NCBI GenBank assembly: GCA_024689525.1
Contig: JAILDI010000047.1
Span: forward strand, 1 to 17,018
Length of the DNA: 17,018 nt
Direction: 5' to 3'
Origin: Bacteroidales bacterium
Lineage (GTDB): Bacteria; Bacteroidota; Bacteroidia; Bacteroidales; UBA932
The translations under genes were made by a program, and so were the position numbers. Position 1 is the stretch's first letter, and each line of letters opens with the position of its first letter. The notes beneath the pieces were generated by a model. It had not been told where the DNA came from. It saw only the letters and a program-made list of their open reading frames with translations, and searched no databases. This document shows, one piece after another, positions 15,198 through 17,018 of the stretch.

Positions 15198-17018
15198 ATG
15201 AGAAAACTTATCGCCGCCGTCCTCTTCGTCTCTCTCGCGTGCGCATGCGCGCAAGTCCCTCAAGACAGGGCCCTGTGCAACGGAAAAAGCGTGAAAGGGC
15301 TGGAAACACTGGTGAGCTTTGATCAGCCCGCGGATTTCCCCGGTCTCACCGTGCGTAAAGTGGGCTTTGTGAACGCCACGGCCCACGCCATCGACATCGA
15401 CGCAATAGAAACTTCCCGCATCGGCCTGGACGGCCCTCAAGTGTGGTCCTTCCAGCCCACCTCCACCGGCGAGCGCAAGGACTGGACCTTCCCCGTGGAG
15501 TCCGGCTTCTTCCAGCGCAACTACCTTGGAATGAACGACAGCGACTATGGCGGAGGCATCCCCATGGTTTGCATCTGGACTCCGGAGAAGAACCTCAGCG
15601 TGGGCATCGCAGAGCCTGAGCTCCGGCTGGTCTCCATGCCCGTGAGACGCAAGGGCAACCACACGGAAGCCCTTATCCGCCAGGATTTCGCCGCTCCCAG
15701 GACCCTCCAGCCCGGAGATACCCTTTACAGCGTGCGCCAGTTCATCCTGGAAGGCCCCAAAGGGGACTTCTTCGAGCCTCTGCGCACCTTCACCCGCTTT
15801 ATGGAGCGCGAATACGCCTTCCAGGCCCCCGAATCCCCGGCAGAGGCTTTCGAGCCCGTCTGGTGCGCCTGGGGCTATGAGCGCACCTTCACCGTGGACG
15901 AAGTCATCGGCACCCTTCCCAAGGTCGTCGAGCTTGGATTCAAATGGGTCGATGTCGACGACGGATACCAGTGGTGCGAAGGCGACTGGGACGCCAACGA
16001 CCGCATCGGCCAGGACGGAATGCGCCGTATGACCGATGCCATCCACGCCGCCGGCCTCAAGGCCAAGCTCTGGTGGGCCCCTATGGCCGCCGATCCAGAG
16101 AGCAAGCTCGCCCACGAGCACCCGGAAATGCTTCTGGTCAAGGCGGACGGCACCCACGAGGACATCTCCTGGTGGGACAGCTGGTACCTATCCCCCGTGA
16201 ATCCCGCCACCTGGGAGTACACGGAGAATCTCGTGGACATGTTCCTTGTCGATTGGAACTTCGACGGCTTCAAGCTGGACGGCCAGCACCTGAACCTGTC
16301 GGAGCCCGATTATAACCCGGCAAGCGGCCTCAGCCACCCGGAGGAAGCCTGCGAGCGCCATCCGGAATTCTTCCGCACCATCTACCAGAGGGCCCAGGCC
16401 GACAAATCCGGCGCCATCGTGCAGGTATGCCCCTGCGGCTGCGCCGTCAATTTCTTCTACCTGCCCTTCATCAACCAGGCGGTGGCATCGGACCCCACTT
16501 CCAGCGCCCAGATCCGTATGAAGCGCAAGGCCTATGCGGCCATCGCCCCCGGCCTGGCCTATTATGCCGACCACGTCGAGCTCAGCGACGGCGGGCTGGA
16601 TTTCCCCAGCCAGGTTGGCGTGGGCGGAGTCATCGGCACAAAATTCACCTGGCCCAAGGCTAATCCGGACGCCACGGAGAATGGCGGAAGCCTGCTCACC
16701 GAGGAAAAGGAGGCACTGCTTCGCAAATGGGTTCCCATCTACAGCGAAAAGATGCTTTCCACCGGCAATTACCTGAATCTTTACGACTATGGCTTTGACA
16801 AGCCTGAAGGTCACGTGATTGAGAAAGACGGGGCGATGTATTATGCATTCTATGCCCCCGAATGGAACGGCGAGCCCATCGAACTTCGCGGTCTGGATCC
16901 CTCACGCAGCTACAGGGTACTGGAATATGCGGCCGACCAGCCCGTCGCCTATGCCGTGGAAGGCTCGGATCCCGTAATCCGCCCCACTTTCAAAGGAAGC
17001 TACCTGATAGAAGTCAAA
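15198..17018 (+). CDS. Clan GH-D alpha-galactosidase-like enzyme (alpha-galactosidase or alpha-N-acetylgalactosaminidase), open at right edge
   Basis: The frame starts at ATG 15198, 6 bases after the kinase stop, and is open for 607 codons to the window end. The signal peptide MRKLIAAVLFVSLACACA may be cut after ACA (residue 18) or lipidated at Cys15 or Cys17, so the enzyme should act in the periplasm or on a membrane. An N-terminal beta-sandwich (about 25-215) precedes a TIM barrel (about 220-530). The barrel holds WCAWGYERTF, WVDVDDGYQW (250-259), DGFKLDGQ with Asp361 as likely nucleophile, and ASDPTSSAQ with Asp432 as likely acid/base. The 71-residue spacing fits GH36 enzymes. A C-terminal sandwich ends SYLIEVK, so little is probably missing. 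It would release terminal alpha-galactose or alpha-GalNAc. With agaS and gatZ nearby I favour an aminosugar, but this is inferred. Confidence 0.88.
   Translation, partial: MRKLIAAVLFVSLACACAQVPQDRALCNGKSVKGLETLVSFDQPADFPGLTVRKVGFVNATAHAIDIDAIETSRIGLDGPQVWSFQPTSTGERKDWTFPVESGFFQRNYLGMNDSDYGGGIPMVCIWTPEKNLSVGIAEPELRLVSMPVRRKGNHTEALIRQDFAAPRTLQPGDTLYSVRQFILEGPKGDFFEPLRTFTRFMEREYAFQAPESPAEAFEPVWCAWGYERTFTVDEVIGTLPKVVELGFKWVDVDDGYQWCEGDWDANDRIGQDGMRRMTDAIHAAGLKAKLWWAPMAADPESKLAHEHPEMLLVKADGTHEDISWWDSWYLSPVNPATWEYTENLVDMFLVDWNFDGFKLDGQHLNLSEPDYNPASGLSHPEEACERHPEFFRTIYQRAQADKSGAIVQVCPCGCAVNFFYLPFINQAVASDPTSSAQIRMKRKAYAAIAPGLAYYADHVELSDGGLDFPSQVGVGGVIGTKFTWPKANPDATENGGSLLTEEKEALLRKWVPIYSEKMLSTGNYLNLYDYGFDKPEGHVIEKDGAMYYAFYAPEWNGEPIELRGLDPSRSYRVLEYAADQPVAYAVEGSDPVIRPTFKGSYLIEVK

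Noticed and set aside
14913..16157. 414-codon open frame on the minus strand across the kinase/GH-D junction
   Set aside because: It is antisense to two genes with clear catalytic motifs; GC-rich third codon positions keep the opposite strand open. The product has no family features.
16188..16814. 208-codon minus-strand open frame inside the GH-D gene
   Set aside because: Same cause: a shadow of a GC-rich coding sequence with no start context or motif of its own.

Overview
The window looks like part of a chromosome from a member of the Bacteroidota, most likely the order Bacteroidales. Three things support this. There is an adjacent SusC/SusD pair. There is a run of short-spaced surface lipoproteins with Bacteroidota-type lipoboxes. 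Promoter boxes match the Bacteroidota consensus (TTTG, 19 bases, TAnnTTTG), and Shine-Dalgarno sites are poor. I cannot name a genus.

Layout. Positions 1-13205 read as one long leftward transcription unit. In transcription order it holds: an AgaS-type SIS-domain sugar-phosphate deaminase/isomerase; a GatZ/KbaZ-family protein; SusC; SusD; a CBM9-like lipoprotein; two tandem DUF4874/DUF4832 lipoproteins; a DUF5106/thioredoxin-like lipoprotein; a fimbrillin-like plus beta-propeller lipoprotein; and the start of a further lipoprotein cut by the left edge. Most junctions overlap or are under 15 bases apart. Upstream lies a DeoR-family repressor gene (13305-14096, also leftward). Divergent from it, rightward, are a PfkB-family sugar kinase (14238-15191) and a clan GH-D alpha-galactosidase-like enzyme (from 15198, open at the right edge).

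How the genes may work together. The set joins outer-membrane glycan capture (SusCD and accessory lipoproteins), periplasmic exo-hydrolysis (GH-D enzyme) and cytoplasmic catabolism of a galactose-configured, probably amino, sugar: kinase, then AgaS giving tagatose 6-phosphate, then the GatZ-like protein. A DeoR regulator is a natural sensor of such a sugar phosphate. I see 10-bp direct repeats of a TTTCG-type motif at both control regions, as expected for DeoR-family operators. The likely target is therefore a glycan containing alpha-linked galactosamine or N-acetylgalactosamine. This is inferred from gene content and not shown directly.

The most promising unknowns are three. The two DUF4874/DUF4832 proteins could be new glycan-active enzymes. 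The GatZ-like protein has no catalytic aldolase partner in view. The locus is also unusual in being controlled by DeoR rather than SusR, a hybrid two-component system or an ECF sigma factor. There are no RNA genes, insertion sequences or CRISPR arrays that I can see, and no gene-free stretch longer than about 141 bases.
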